A stretch of 64,000 nt of DNA, from assembly GCF_039555335.1 (NCBI RefSeq), contig NC_092642.1:14971208-15035207 (forward strand). The letters are read 5' to 3'. The notes under the pieces are model-generated. The model had not been told where the DNA came from, did not search any database, and worked only from the letters and a program-made list of their open reading frames with translations. Below, piece by piece: positions 46,985 to 57,844 of this stretch (position 1 is the stretch's first letter; the number at the start of each line of letters is the position of its first letter). Position numbers and translations under genes: made by a program. The stretch comes from Amphiura filiformis. Taxonomy: Eukaryota > Echinodermata > Ophiuroidea > Amphilepidida > Amphiuridae.

Positions 46985-47098
46985 ATGATGTGGGGCCGTA
47001 GTGGTCAGCGACAACCTGTAAAGTGTGCTGAGGCTTGTGGATCAACGTCTAGGCGTTGTGTCTGTGCGTAGCGCACTATAAATCACTGCGCTTTTTTT
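46985..47098 (+). mobile_element. SINE with tRNA-like head and conserved tail, copy 3
   Basis: ggggccgtagtggtcagcg (46991) looks like a tRNA A-box region and is followed by the 47018-47098 tail found also at 1294 and 21776. The B box is missing, so this copy has an internal deletion. It links the tail family to a pol III-type head. Confidence 0.55.
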
Positions 47099-47274
47099 AG
47101 GAACTGTAATTTTGTAAGACTTGCGTCTTGACAATCCTTTTTGGTGCAATTAAACTAACACCATGCTTGGGTGCAAATAAGCAATTCTCACAACAAACTG
47201 CTCAGAAACAATATCAAATATGCACACCAAAGTATCTATAACTCATTTACTATGTGAATGGTTTCCCTTTCTAG

Positions 47275-47390
47275 GTTTATATGGACAAACCAATTTACAG
47301 TGTGCTCGCATTGATGCAGTGATGGATGTATGCAACGACTTGCGTTACTCCTTGGGTAAATGGTTTTCAACAGAAGACCCTGAAGAGCAA
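47275..47390 (+). CDS. HPGDS-like: GST-1 exon 3
   Basis: 116 nt after a ctttctag acceptor; reads GLYGQTNLQCARIDAVMDVC, NDLRYSLGKWF and STEDPEEQ, then GTAATT. Intact in itself, with Leu where GST-2 has Trp after CND. Confidence 0.8.
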
Positions 47391-47409
47391 GTAATTTAAG
47401 ACGTTTTTT

Positions 47410-47990
47410 ACACTGTTAAAAATTAAACAAGTTGTTTAAAATTTTAAACAACCACAAGTTACCAGGTGAATCGCTCAACAGTTGTTTTAAAATGAAACAA
47501 CTCAAAGTTGTTTAATTATTAAACAGTTTGTTGTTTAAAATGATGACCAAGATTTAAGCAACTGTTATTTAGGGGTAAACAACTTAGTTGTGTAAGCCTA
47601 GATTAAGCAACAGTGTTTAAATTGTAGGGTTGTTTAAAGAGAGTTGTGTAAAAAATGTGTTTTTATTCACTGAAGGCATAGTATCAATTTTTTAACCACA
47701 CATGTATCACAAAATAATGCTTTCAGTTTGTGCATGGCAAATATTTACATAAATAGAGAGCGATACAGCAAAAACAGATCTAAAACTTGTACAATTACTG
47801 TATAAAGTTCAATACAATTCCTTCACTTTTCTCCACTCGTGTATGCTTGTCAAAACGGCCATCTTGGATTATGCAAATAATATTAAACAACTCGATGTTT
47901 AAAATGCCGATTTGGCGGTAAATCAGAATTTGTTAAACAACTCTATTTAAATTGATAATTTTGCCTTTTCATTTGTTGTTGTGTAAAACA
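47410..47990. repeat. repeat rich in gttgtttaaa motifs
   Basis: aacaagttgtttaaaattttaaac and shorter variants of aaacaactt / aagttgttt occur about a dozen times in both orientations across this part of intron 3. Probably an old foldback element; its ends are unclear. Confidence 0.45.
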
Positions 47991-48002
47991 ATCAAGCGCC
48001 GA

Positions 48003-48246
48003 TTTTTCTCTTTCTCTATAAAATCTTTAATAATGTCCGATATCTTTGTCTATAAGACCTTTAAGAATGCCCGATATCTTTGTCTACAAAATCTTTGAGA
48101 ATGCCTGATCTCTGTGTCTATAAGATATTTGAGACTGTCCGATCTCTTTGTCTATAAAATCTTTGATAATGTCCAAACTCTGTGTCTATAAGATCTTAGA
48201 GAATGCCTGATCTCTTTGTCTATAAGATATTTGAGTATGCCCGATC
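48003..48246 (+). repeat. 34-bp minisatellite, about 7 copies (GST-1 intron 3)
   Basis: Unit of the form ctttgtctataagatctttg + agaatgcccgatct, repeated with 10-20 percent drift. Open frames over it on both strands are incidental. Confidence 0.8.
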
Positions 48247-49167
48247 TTTTCTCAAATAAATTGTTTCTTAAAAGCACTGACATGACTGAGATTTTGAAGC
48301 AATTCAAGTTACCGATCGACAAGACACCAATGGCAACCTTTGTTATTATATTTGTGTATGACATTATTCTATTCACAAATCTATGTTTAAAACTAATCAA
48401 CGTAATTGTTTGCCGACTCTTCAATACAGGGTTTCTAGCCACTTTTGTTTGCTTCTTTCTTTTATTTCTTCTTTATCCTGGGACACTCAATCAGTTGAAA
48501 ACACATTTCATCATCTGTTCGTCCTTGAGGCCCAGGGATCAATACAACATTTAAATAACATAATTATCAAGGTTTTAAAAATACTGCATACATTCAAATA
48601 CAAAATATTAAAATTGCAAATTTAGATAAATACAATGCTTACAAAATAAATCAAATTACAATGCAACTTTACAACATGTTTAAAATACCATTAATACTAC
48701 ATACATAGGCTATAAGACATATAGAATCAAGAACATCTCACTCGGGGAAGTAATGAAAATGATGGAATGGAAAATCGTCACAGGGATTTTTTTTTTTTTT
48801 AAAGAAAAGAAAGAAAGAAACAGCCACATTCAGGGAATTTGAGTGGCCCATGATGGCCAAGGCAATCATTTTGGTATACACCTGTCTTGCATACAACGTA
48901 TGACTCCACATTGCACGGAAACCATTCAGCTAATACATTGAGTTCATAATATTTCATATTTTGTGGAATTAATTCTCTATGTAGTCGTCTGTGACAGTCT
49001 AACCCTGATAACACGTTAGTAAATGTGAAATATTTCTCACGGAATTTTGGAAATTTATCAAGAAAATATCAAGGAATTTGTTTTTTATGAAATGCTGGGA
49101 ACCGTATGAATATTGATCATTATACCTTATTTCCTTATTTATTGTATGTGATTCCACACACCCACAG
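48247..49167. other. GST-1 intron 3, remaining part
   Basis: No further element recognised. The 112-codon (48216, plus) and 96-codon (48152, minus) frames have no domain signature and overlap the minisatellite. Confidence 0.4.
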
Positions 49168-49278
49168 GAATCATGTGTCAGAGTACTTAAACACGAAGAA
49201 GCGCCCACAGTATGCATTAATCTTGAGACCCTTTTGGGACAAAACAATGGAGGAGATGGCTACTTTGTCGGTGACACG
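49168..49278 (+). CDS. HPGDS-like: GST-1 exon 4
   Basis: 111 nt: ESCVRVLKHEEAPTVC, INLETLLGQNNGGDGYFVGDT, then a GTATGG donor. Phase 0 at both ends. Trp of GST-2 (ESW) is Cys here. Confidence 0.85.
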
Positions 49279-49571
49279 GTATGGGATAAATCAAACTAGT
49301 TTTAAAAGAATAATTTCTTCAAGAAAATAAATGAAATCGTTTCATAGACCACGTAGGCTATTAATTATATAGATACTTAATCATTCTTGAAACATTACAT
49401 AGCGAGATACAAGTTTTTAAAGCTTAATCATCATCGATGTCTAAGTCGTAACTATCGTCATCATCATCATCATCATCATCAAAATTCTTCTCATGTTATT
49501 GTTAAACAGATGCGACTTCCACAATTACCATTACTAATAATTGTTTCTCGTTTTTAATTTATATTTTACAG

Positions 49572-49740
49572 ATTACTGTTGCAGATTTGTTTGTATTTTG
49601 TGATATTCAACTTATCCGAGCCTTTGTATATAGATGACATATTAGGCAAATATCCCAAACTCTCCGCTTTATTTGACCGAGTGGCGTCTAATGAAAAAGT
49701 TTCTGAGTGGGTGAAGAAAAGGCCCGTCACTAAATATTGA
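49572..49740 (+). pseudogene. HPGDS-like: GST-1 exon 5, frameshifted
   Basis: Starts ITVADLFVFCDIQLIRAFV, then the 4-bp insertion produces Y-R-stop. The downstream sequence would otherwise match the normal C-terminus through VKKRP to TGA at 49738. Confidence 0.9.
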
Positions 49741-49853
49741 TTATTTTTAATTAGCCTCGACCATTGTCAGTGATTGTGTGTAAAATAGATAAAATCCCGC
49801 ATTTAAAGGTCTACTTTATTCTCAGTCTAGCTTCTTCCGTCGAAGAAACCTAA

Positions 49854-50635
49854 TTAAGCCATAGGTAAAAGGTTTCCACAACCAAACTACAGTTATGTTG
49901 AAAAAATTGCATTTCTCTTCACCTATACCATCAGATTAGGTAGTTTTTCGTAAGCTTAATTTTTGTGATTTTGGTACCAATTTTACCTTTGTCTAGCTGA
50001 AATGGATTGGACAAACCAATCTAAATTGTACTCACCATTTACATCCATTCCCAAGAAATGTTATTTTGTCCATCATAGCATTATATATCCAGTAAAAAGA
50101 CAAACTAGACCAAATATCAAAATTGATGCCTCATTGCAGCTATATTGATATATCACATGTGTATACAAAATGGGGTAAAATTTGACCTCAACCAGGTGAC
50201 ATATAACTATAACCTGACCTATGATGACCTATAACCTTATAGAAATCTCTTTTCCAAACAACACATGATAGAGACATGATAGTATTAAATTTGCTATACC
50301 ATTCATTGAGGAAGAGATAGAGTTGATCGCAAGCCAGAAGATGGTATAACAAAGGATATAATTTATTCTATTCAAGTACTACTTGAATAGAATAAATTAT
50401 GTTTTGTTATGAGCGAGGCACACATACTGAGTTACTATAATCCCATAGTAACAGGTAAACAAAAAAGTATATAGGGCAAAAATGATATACTAAAATGGTT
50501 TAAAATCACTTTGTAGGTAGAGATATTTTATAAGTTTAGGACATGAGATGATGAATATATTTATGTAGTTCATAAATTTGCAAAAAAAAGAAGAAGAGGG
50601 ATACTGATAAAAATCAGGGTATTATTCCCCCTTAA
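49854..50635 (-). mobile_element. TTAA element, reverse-orientation copy
   Basis: gccataggtaaaaggtttcc, cctataccatcagattagg and cgtaagcttaattttt are the complement of 8460-8575. The right end ttattcccccttaa (TTAA at 50632-50635) corresponds to the element terminus. It interrupts the GST duplication: host homology to the GST-2 3' flank resumes at 50640. Confidence 0.6.
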
Positions 50636-50639
50636 GCAA

Positions 50640-50895
50640 ATTCTATTCTAGTGATATTAATTCCCAGTGTCAGAAAAATGCGTTTTCTATCTCATTTTAT
50701 TTCAACTTACCTGGGAATTAGTGCTCAAATTGATATACAATTATGTTTTCTTATATACCCACTAAATTCGAAGATTGAAAATAGCGTGATAGGTTAAAAT
50801 ATCACTCTTGATTTCGCTTTTTTTCTAGTACATTTGATGTATTCCATTAAGGTTGTCACTTTATACCTATTTCATCTGGTCAAGAGAAAAAATGA
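50640..50895 (+). repeat. duplicated 3' flank of GST-1
   Basis: attcccagtgtcagaaaaat through tgtcactttatacctattt matches 58730-58945, downstream of GST-2. The tandem gene duplication therefore included at least this much 3' flank. Confidence 0.75.
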
Positions 50896-50921
50896 GAGTT
50901 GTCCCACAGGTAATCACTAAT

Positions 50922-51189
50922 TTCGACTTTGCAGATGCAGATGATATAGCACTCCTGTCTGAAGAAATGTAAACAAGCTCAGGAGTTGCTGAGCAGATTC
51001 GAGTCCTCAGTAGCAAAGGTCGAAATAAAGATGAACCCAACCAAAACTAAGTTCATGGCGTCCAACCACAAAGACACCATCAAGACGGTACTGACTACTG
51101 CTGTACAAGTATCTTGTAGCCTGGTTGGAAAAGATATTAAGACATGCAATTTTCTTTTACTCGGGATTTTGTGGTCACTAAACTGCTAA
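50922..51189 (+). pseudogene. LINE reverse-transcriptase fragment
   Basis: FDFADADDIALLSEEM (an FADD block with two extra residues) ends in a frameshift. The next frame continues KQAQELLSRFESSVAKVEIK, MNPTKTKFMASNHKDTIKT. This is the segment following the RT active site in non-LTR elements. About 90 codons remain. Confidence 0.7.
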
Positions 51190-51623
51190 ACGGGTACTCT
51201 TGAACAAATTCATCAGGACTGTTCCATAAAACAGTATACTTCGTTGCAATCAGCGATCAACAACAGCTGTTCAACGATCATCACATCAACAGTAGCATTG
51301 AGAAAGATACCTGATAGCTTTCTAAACGTCTGCACAGCTCATGGTGGTTTAACCTGGACTATACAGTGCTAAATGGGTAGATCTGAAAGTCCAATTGTCT
51401 AATTATTATAATTATACCGAGATAATATTGCATTATATTCGATACGTTACTGTACTTCCATTGTGACGGATAGAAACCTACTTTTTATTAAATATTTAAA
51501 ATTTGATAAGCATCTTTATAATTTCGAGTTCAACTGAATGCGTTCATCAATGATGACATACCATAGAGGTTGCACACAAGGTCATAACACAAGATGATTT
51601 ATGGTAATTAGTATAATTTATGT

Positions 51624-51896
51624 ATATCGTCACCCTCATAACCAAAGTGTCTAAGTCAATATTGCATGTTTCTCATTTGCAATTTTGATTTTCTGAGTAA
51701 TAAACCCATAATTAATAAAAATTTCCAGCCGCATTCTTCATCAACTTGTTGAATACATCAAAAGAGATGAATTAAGTTAATGAAGAATGCGGCTGGAAAT
51801 TTGATTAATTATGGGTTTATTACTCAGAAAATCAATATTGCAAATGAGAAACATGTAATAATGACTTAGGCACTTTGGTTATGAGGGTGACGATAT
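51624..51896. mobile_element. hairpin MITE (273 bp)
   Basis: Arms of about 120 bp (atatcgtcaccctcataacc, tttctcatttgcaatttt, ttccagccgcattcttcat) are nearly exact inverted copies with a loop of about 30 bases. Confidence 0.85.
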
Positions 51897-51939
51897 GGAG
51901 TTATGGGTTGGCCTGTTGTTTAAGGGTGCGTGTCCTGTT

Positions 51940-52745
51940 GGATTGTTATGAAACTTGGTGAGTGTGAGCGCCGCAAATGTTCAAGGTCAGGTAAATGTTA
52001 TCCAACGAAGTATATATTGTCAGATGAAACTTAGTGGATAGGATCACCATTGAGCGCCAAATGTTCCAGGTAATAGCAAGGCCATTTGAGATAATTGAGT
52101 ATAGATTGTGTGATAACTTAGTGGATGTGATAGTCATTAGGCGTCAAATAAACATCTCAAAACAAGTAATTACCACCTCCCTAAAATAATGGCCATTATT
52201 CAAAATCGGGGTATTGAATTACAAATCTGTAAAATTCGTTGGAAGCAGAATTTATTTCTGCGCATTTTGACACCTCATGTGATACGTAGTTCAGAAAACA
52301 ATAAAATACCGATTAATTAAATGTAGTGAGGTCCAGATTTGAAATAACAACAATACAAAAACACTCAGATATCATTACACAGATTTCTTTCCATTATACT
52401 GAATACAAATCAATAGATTGTATTGCAACTTTCAAATCTTAGATTACATTGATTTAAATGTACGCTGTGACGTCAATATTTAGACAATTTCTACAAATGA
52501 CGTGTCAAAATGTGCATAAATAAATTCTGCTTCCAACGCATTTTACAGATTTGTAATACAATCGCCCGTTTTTTAATAATGGCCATTATTTAAGGGGGTA
52601 ATTACTTTTTTGAGATGTTTATGTTAAAGGCCATCTAAGGTCAAATAGATTGTCGGATTGTCATAAAACTTAGCGGCTGTGATCACCATTGAGCTGTGAA
52701 CATTGCAAAGGTCAATTGAATATAGTTTGTTTGATTGTCGTGATC
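51940..52745 (+). repeat. degenerate tandem repeats of about 80 bp, split by a MITE
   Basis: Units with attgttatgaaacttggtg, gatcaccattgagc and caaggtcagg occur three to four times at 51940-52145 and 52630-52745. The MITE at 52151-52619 lies between them. Confidence 0.55.
52149..52621. mobile_element. TA-flanked hairpin MITE (469 bp)
   Basis: Element 52151-52619, TA on both sides. The ends aacatctcaaaa and ttttttgagatgtt, and inner blocks ataatggccattatt, acaaatctgtaaaa and gcagaatttattt, have inverted partners. No coding sequence. Confidence 0.75.
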
Positions 52746-54100
52746 TATCATTATAATGAGTATTTAACACACATTTCAAAAATAAATTTCAACATGAAAA
52801 TGTTTTTATTATTTTTTGAATTATATGTATTTAGCACGCATTGTTAAGGTAATTAAGCTTTCAACATGAAAATTATTTCAATATTAATGGTACTTTACTG
52901 TAGGCCTATATATCACCCCAAAAATAAGCGCAGCAGAAACATGTTATTTGACGCTTTTAATTGAATCATCGTTATGAATGCTTCAAAAAACAAAAAACAG
53001 AATTGAAATCGGATAATGCAAAGTGATGTAACGTCAACTTGAAGATACCCGGAAATCGGGTGAAAACCTGCCACAAATTGCTATAAATGGCAAAATGGTA
53101 ATTTTTGGGATTTGTAATGCTTATTCGGACACTTACTTGAAAAGGTAGCATTGATTTAAGTATTACAGATTAATTGCATATCTTTCCGGACTTCGTTAAA
53201 GAAAACAAGATTAAAAAATCTCTCCTCGAATAAATGTAATAAATCCACCAAATATACAATTTTGGCCATTTTGACCAATCTGCAGACAAATAAAAGCTTA
53301 AAAGTCCAGCTAATTAATATGCAAAAATAATGCCAACAGAGAACCGTACATGATATGAGGATGCGGTTTTTTTGCACACATAAGTACCCAAAGTTCTTTC
53401 ATTTGGTAAAAAAAAAAACACAAAAAGTCATTAATTATGCAAATTAGCTAATTACATCTAATTATATATTTATGCCATTCTTATGTTAATTAGGCATATG
53501 TAATTTTTACTTTTTTTTTGTTTTATTTATGTTTTATTTATACAGCATGATTTTGTCAAATATGAACCTGCTGTGATGTTGAATAAAGAAACTGCAGTTA
53601 ATTGCCTAAGTGCACCGAGTTTTCAATTGGTATAGGGAAGTGTTTCACTCATTGTCCAAGGAAAAAAAATACATGATAACAAACACTGGTATTTCAGACC
53701 GGTGTTACTAGGTCCTCTATTTCGAGAGACCTATATTTATTGATTTATGGCCGATCTAAAAAAATTCATAAAACAGGTCTTAACTCTTAAACTAGGCAGT
53801 GTTTAATTTCGGCGGAGTTGATAGTGATTTAGGAAATGTTTCACCTACCATATATTAAAAAGACAAATTATTGTGATCAATGAAACATAACGAGGAAATC
53901 GTTTTTTGACATGTATGTTTTCAAAAATTGGCCAACTTTGATCCGCGCGCTTTTTGATTCACTGTTATGTATGCGTGCACAGTATGACAGAATTATTGTG
54001 CAGCCACTATGACATACCTACAGGCTATATCCTAGATGATATTTACCAATAAACGGGTATTTCCCACCCGTTAAATTACTCCACACATAAAGCATATTAC
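52746..54100. other. intergenic, nothing recognised
   Basis: Very AT-rich around 53400-53540. No gene or repeat pair that I can support. Confidence 0.4.
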
Positions 54101-54275
54101 CCGCATCCACTTATCAAAGCAAAATAATTATCAAACATGATATTCATCCGTGGTGTTGTCTTTTTTAAAAAGTGTTAAAGGCTGTTCTTGTTTTAACTTT
54201 TTGTCTGCGCGCCACTGGAACTTGCATGACCTTGACCACTGTTGGCGCCTCATGACTTGTTCTTTCAAACAAAAT

Positions 54276-54289
54276 AGTTGTGGACTTTG
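54276..54289 (+). promoter_or_regulatory. conserved upstream block with HNF4-type motif (GST-2)
   Basis: AGTTGTGGACTTTG, 112 bp before the ATG; see GST-1 and GST-3. The preceding segment, caaacatgatattc at about 54131, is also shared with GST-1. Confidence 0.5.
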
Positions 54290-54387
54290 CTCTGGTGGAA
54301 AGGTTATTCTCTGATGTATTACATATTGTGGGCATAAATTATTGCATTGAAAGTAACGGACTGAACACTCAAATTAATTATCACATC

Positions 54388-54523
54388 ATGCCTAAGTATA
54401 AGCTTGTATATTTTAACAGCAAAGGGCGTGCTGAAGTAACGAGGCTTCTGTTTCATTTAGGTGGTTATGACTATGAAGACTTCAGGATACGAGATGGGCA
54501 ATGGATCACAAAATACAAGTTTG
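54388..54523 (+). CDS. HPGDS-like: GST-2 exon 1
   Basis: 136 nt. If the GTTGGT donor is unusable, GTGTAT eleven bases further on (exon 147 nt) would keep frame only with an acceptor shifted to cagag|ATG in exon 2. Confidence 0.8.
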
Positions 54524-57500
54524 GTTGGTACCTGTGTATGAATGAAATAAGATGTATAATTTTATAACATGTATATATAATATAAGCTTACATAGTTACG
54601 GCCTTTGTAATGGAGCAAGGGTTAAGAACTCCCACTTTCTTATATCTCGACCCACAGGCTTAGAGCAAAATTAATTGTTATATTGGTTGTTGGGTGGCAT
54701 TGTTTGCTTCTTTCCAATTCTTGCTATTTTTCTTCCTGTACTATGCCAGTATGCTTTTAGGCTATAATTAGCCTGGCTTGTGCTTGGGTCGGGACCATGG
54801 ATCTTCCATCGACCCAAGCGGGTACGTGTCCCTTTTTTTAAAAGGTCACTTTAAATAGAAAACACTGGTGTGTGTTCAGCTGTGTGTTGGGGTGGGCGTT
54901 GCGGGTATGTGGTGGGGGTGCGTCAGGTTAGTGGATGTGGTAGTATTTTGACTGTAACTGCACAGTTCTTTGTGTGTATATTAGATAATATCCTATACAG
55001 TGAAGATAATTATATTTTAATTCTGTTTTCTTTCAACAGAGATGCCATGTAAGCAAGTACCAGTACTATTCATAGATGGTCAACCCCTTACTCAAGCTAA
55101 TGCCATAGCTCGCTATGTAGCCAAGGAAACAGGTGAACATTACCAGGGGTTTGTTTGTTAAATCAGTTAGTCCTTTCTCGTTATCTAAAAGGTGAGAGCT
55201 AATATTGTACCGTCCAAAAAGGATTGTCAAGATGCAAGTCTTACGAAATGGCATTTTCGCATTTTCCTGAAAGAAGTTCAAATTTATAGAATTTGGCCTA
55301 GTTGTGCCAGCTTGGCGTAGACTGGGATGGGGGTAGTGCGAGCCACAATCCTCTCCCATTTATGGGTCGTTGTTGAGTTCCTACGGGGAGATCATTTAAA
55401 ACAAACAAACTTGTTTCGATTGGTTTTATTTGTGTACGATAGAGTGGGAGGGGTGTGTATATATGTGTGTGGGTGGTATTGTTATGTGGGGTGTGCACGT
55501 GTCCTTTTCTTGACCTTTTCACACAACCCACACAATTTGTTTGTCAGTTTGACCAAAGTCGGTTAGTATTCAAAACAACTTCATTATCATCTTTGAAGTT
55601 ATAAAATTCACAAACCTACTACAACTTGGGTAAATCAAACAAAAATCTCTTCAAATGATCTACCCGTAGGAACTCGACCACCGTGCGACGGGCCATAATA
55701 GGACAGGTTTACAGCTCGTACTATCCTCATCCCCGTTCTACATGAACGTTCAGCTGGCACAACTTAGGACAAACTTTTACGTCTTTCAGGAGATACCATT
55801 TTGTAATACTTGCGTCTGGACAATCCCTTTTGGACGGTACAGTAATTGGTCTTGTATTTTGGGTAACGAGAAAGGACTAACTGATTCCAGTATCTAACAC
55901 CACTAAGGGCTAGGCATACCTTTACTCAATGTAGAAGAAAAATGTAAAATTAAGCACTTCTCACAACAAATTGCACAGAAACAATATCAAATGTGCACAC
56001 CAAAGTAGCTGTTACTCATTATTATGCGAATGATTTCCCTTTTTTAGGTTTATATGGACAAACCAATTTACAATGTGCTCGCATTGATGCAGTGATGGAT
56101 GTATGCAACGACTGGCGTTACTCCTTGGGTAAATGGTTTTCAACAGAAGACCCCGAAGAGCAAGTAATTAAAACAATATATATATATTTCACGTAGCATT
56201 GCTAAATACTTAAAACAAGGAAAGAACAAACTCAAGTATGCCTAGCATTAAAAGTGTTTTCATATTATCAACAGCTGTCAAGTGCTTTTGTCCAAGACTC
56301 ATCAAAAATAATGCAACATGTTTCCTGCCCAGGCAACATGGTATCCCACAATGCAATGCTCTAATTCAAATAAATTATATGTTCTTTCTTGGTTAAGAGT
56401 GATATAATCAGTTGGTTAGGGGGTTATACCCCGTTTTAGGGTTGGTTTGCCGAATTGGGAAGAGTTTCAAAGGCTTAGGTTGCCTGCGCAGGAAACATGT
56501 TTTTAATGCCCTTCGGAAGAGAGCGGTCAAGTGAGTGATAGTCACTAAAAGTTGCATTCGATTCACACAGGGAATTCTGCAGGCCATTTCGTGCCCTTCC
56601 TTACTAAAACACCAAAGTGCGAATATTTCCAAATATCTAAATTAGCTAAAAATTAAGGACATGTTACAAAACTATATATTCTAGAATTTCAAAGAGTACA
56701 CAAAATATTGGCCGGTTATTTTTTACACAGTGACGTTAACTAGGAAATGCCCTATACCTCTAACATACACTGTTTGTAGAGGTCACACGTCAATGGTGAG
56801 AGCACTGTGTATTGTGTATAGGAAAATGAACAGTAACTGCAGTATGGGGGAAATATTAAGGAATATGTTTTGTGTGGGGGTGTGTGTGTGTGTGACATGC
56901 TGGGAACCCTGTGAATATTGATTATTGTACCTTATTTCCTTATTTATTGTATGTGATTCCACACACCCACAGGAATCATGGGTCAGAGTACTGAGACACG
57001 AAGAAGCGCCCACAGTTTGCATTAATCTTGAGACCCTTTTGAGACAAAACAATGGAGGAGATAGCTACTTTGTCGGTGACACGGTATGACATAAATTTTA
57101 AAAGAATAATTTCTTCAAGAAAATAAATGAAATCGTTTCATAGACCATGTAGGTTATTAATTATATAGATACTTAATCGTTCTTCAAACATTATATTTAT
57201 TATATGGCGAGATACAAGTTTTTCAGAGTATATTCATATTAATCTTAATCGATATCGAAGTCATAACCATCGTCATCATCATAATCATCATCACCATTTC
57301 TTTTTCTTTACATCAACATTCTTCTTATGTTAAACAGATGTGACTTCCATTAATTGTTTCTCGTTTTTAATTATATTTTACAGATAACTGTTGCAGATTT
57401 GTTTGTATTTTGTGATATTCAACTTATCCGGGCCTTTGTAGATGATGTATTAGACAAATATCCCAAAATCTCCGCTTTATTTGACAGAGTGGCGTCTAAT

Positions 57501-57548
57501 GAGAAAGTTGCCGAGTGGGTGAAGAAAAGGCCCATCACTAAATATTGA
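54388..57548 (+). CDS. HPGDS-like: GST-2: sigma-class GST / HPGDS-like, five exons
   Basis: Joining 54388-54523, 55040-55132, 56048-56163, 56973-57083 and 57384-57548 gives 621 nt, 206 residues, phases 1,1,0,0. Residues 1-77 form the thioredoxin-like domain: YKLVYF with catalytic Tyr8, GRAE with Arg14, Trp39, QVPVL with cis-Pro53, LTQANAIARY. Residues 78-206 form the helical domain with CARIDAVMDVCNDW and the closing WVKKRPITKY. Length and motifs match sigma GSTs, including haematopoietic prostaglandin D synthase (cytosolic, glutathione-dependent). Two oddities: the exon-1 donor is GTTGGT, and the QS motif that holds glutathione reads Gln64-Ala65. An upstream in-frame ATG (54280) exists, but MPKYKL is the conserved start. 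S-crystallin-type repurposing is another possibility. Repeat R2 sits in intron 3. Confidence 0.88.
55040..55132 (+). CDS. HPGDS-like: GST-2 exon 2
   Basis: 93 nt between tttcaacag and GTGAAC. Encodes MPCKQVPVLFIDGQPLTQAN and AIARYVAKETG. Confidence 0.88.
56048..56163 (+). CDS. HPGDS-like: GST-2 exon 3
   Basis: 116 nt after ttttttag, ending GAAGAGCAA before GTAATT. Opens the helical domain; acidic residues Asp90, Asp94 and Asp98 are spaced as in the HPGDS metal-site region. Confidence 0.88.
56602..56846 (-). mobile_element. repeat R2, truncated copy in GST-2 intron 3
   Basis: ctaaaacaccaaagtgcg to cagtaactgcagtatg matches one internal unit plus the end of R2 at 2139-2944. The unit is single here instead of duplicated. 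Confidence 0.65.
56973..57083 (+). CDS. HPGDS-like: GST-2 exon 4
   Basis: 111 nt, phase 0. ESWVRVLRHEEAPTVCINLE, TLLRQNNGGDSYFVGDT. Acceptor cccacag, donor GTATGA. Confidence 0.88.
57260..57298 (+). repeat. (ATC)n microsatellite in intron 4
   Basis: catcgtcatcatcataatcatcatc. The equivalent position in GST-1 intron 4 (49455-49483) has an uninterrupted tcatcatcatc run, so it predates the duplication. Confidence 0.7.
57384..57548 (+). CDS. HPGDS-like: GST-2 exon 5
   Basis: 54 codons plus TGA. ITVADLFVFCDIQLIRAFVD, then DVLDKYPKISALFDRVASNE and KVAEWVKKRPITKY, the usual sigma GST C-terminus. Confidence 0.9.
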   Translation: MTVADLFVFCDIQLIRAFVDDVLDKYPKISALFDRVASNEKVAEWVKKRPITKY

Positions 57549-57844
57549 TCCTTTTTAATTAGCCTCGACCATTGTCAGTAATTGTGTGTGAAATAGATAT
57601 TTCCAAATCCTGCATTTAAGTTTGCAACATTGTGCATTCCCGAGTTATAGGTCCATTTTATACGCAATCTAGTTTCTTCCATCGATCTTTGAATCTCCTC
57701 TAGATCCCCCTGAGAAACTCCAACACTCTACAATTTGAGAGAACCAAGATCCAAAAATGCATGACATCAACAGCATATATGACTTCAACTTAAGCAAGGG
57801 TTGTTCGTGGCAGTTATTAATATGACAGTTCAGTAAGAGGCCGG

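Larger units (their letters stand above)
44944..49740 (+). pseudogene. HPGDS-like: GST-1: sigma-class GST / HPGDS-like pseudogene
   Basis: Five exons are recognisable by identity to GST-2. Exon 1 (44944-45079) encodes [20 protein letters not shown] with Tyr8, Arg14 and Trp39 of the glutathione site. Exon 2 (from 45365) reads MPCKQVPVLFIDGQLLTH and then breaks off at about 45419. An about 320-bp deletion removed the QSxAIARY part and the donor. Exon 3 (47275-47390) and exon 4 (49168-49278) are open. Exon 5 (49572-49740) has four extra bases (tata) after GCCTTTGTA, giving TGA soon after. The exon-1 donor is GTTGGT. Intron 2 carries a SINE, a 1.1 kb TTAA element and another SINE tail; intron 3 carries a 34-bp minisatellite. 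A skipped exon 2 could not rescue the frameshifted exon 5. Confidence 0.9.

Noticed and set aside
48152-48554. Open frames of 96 and 112 codons on opposite strands
   Set aside because: Mutual shadows that overlap a minisatellite in a GST intron; no family signature.
54280-54387. Upstream in-frame ATG giving GST-2 a 36-residue extension
   Set aside because: Neither paralogue shares the extension, the HNF4-type block lies at its start, and MPKYKL is the family-typical N-terminus.
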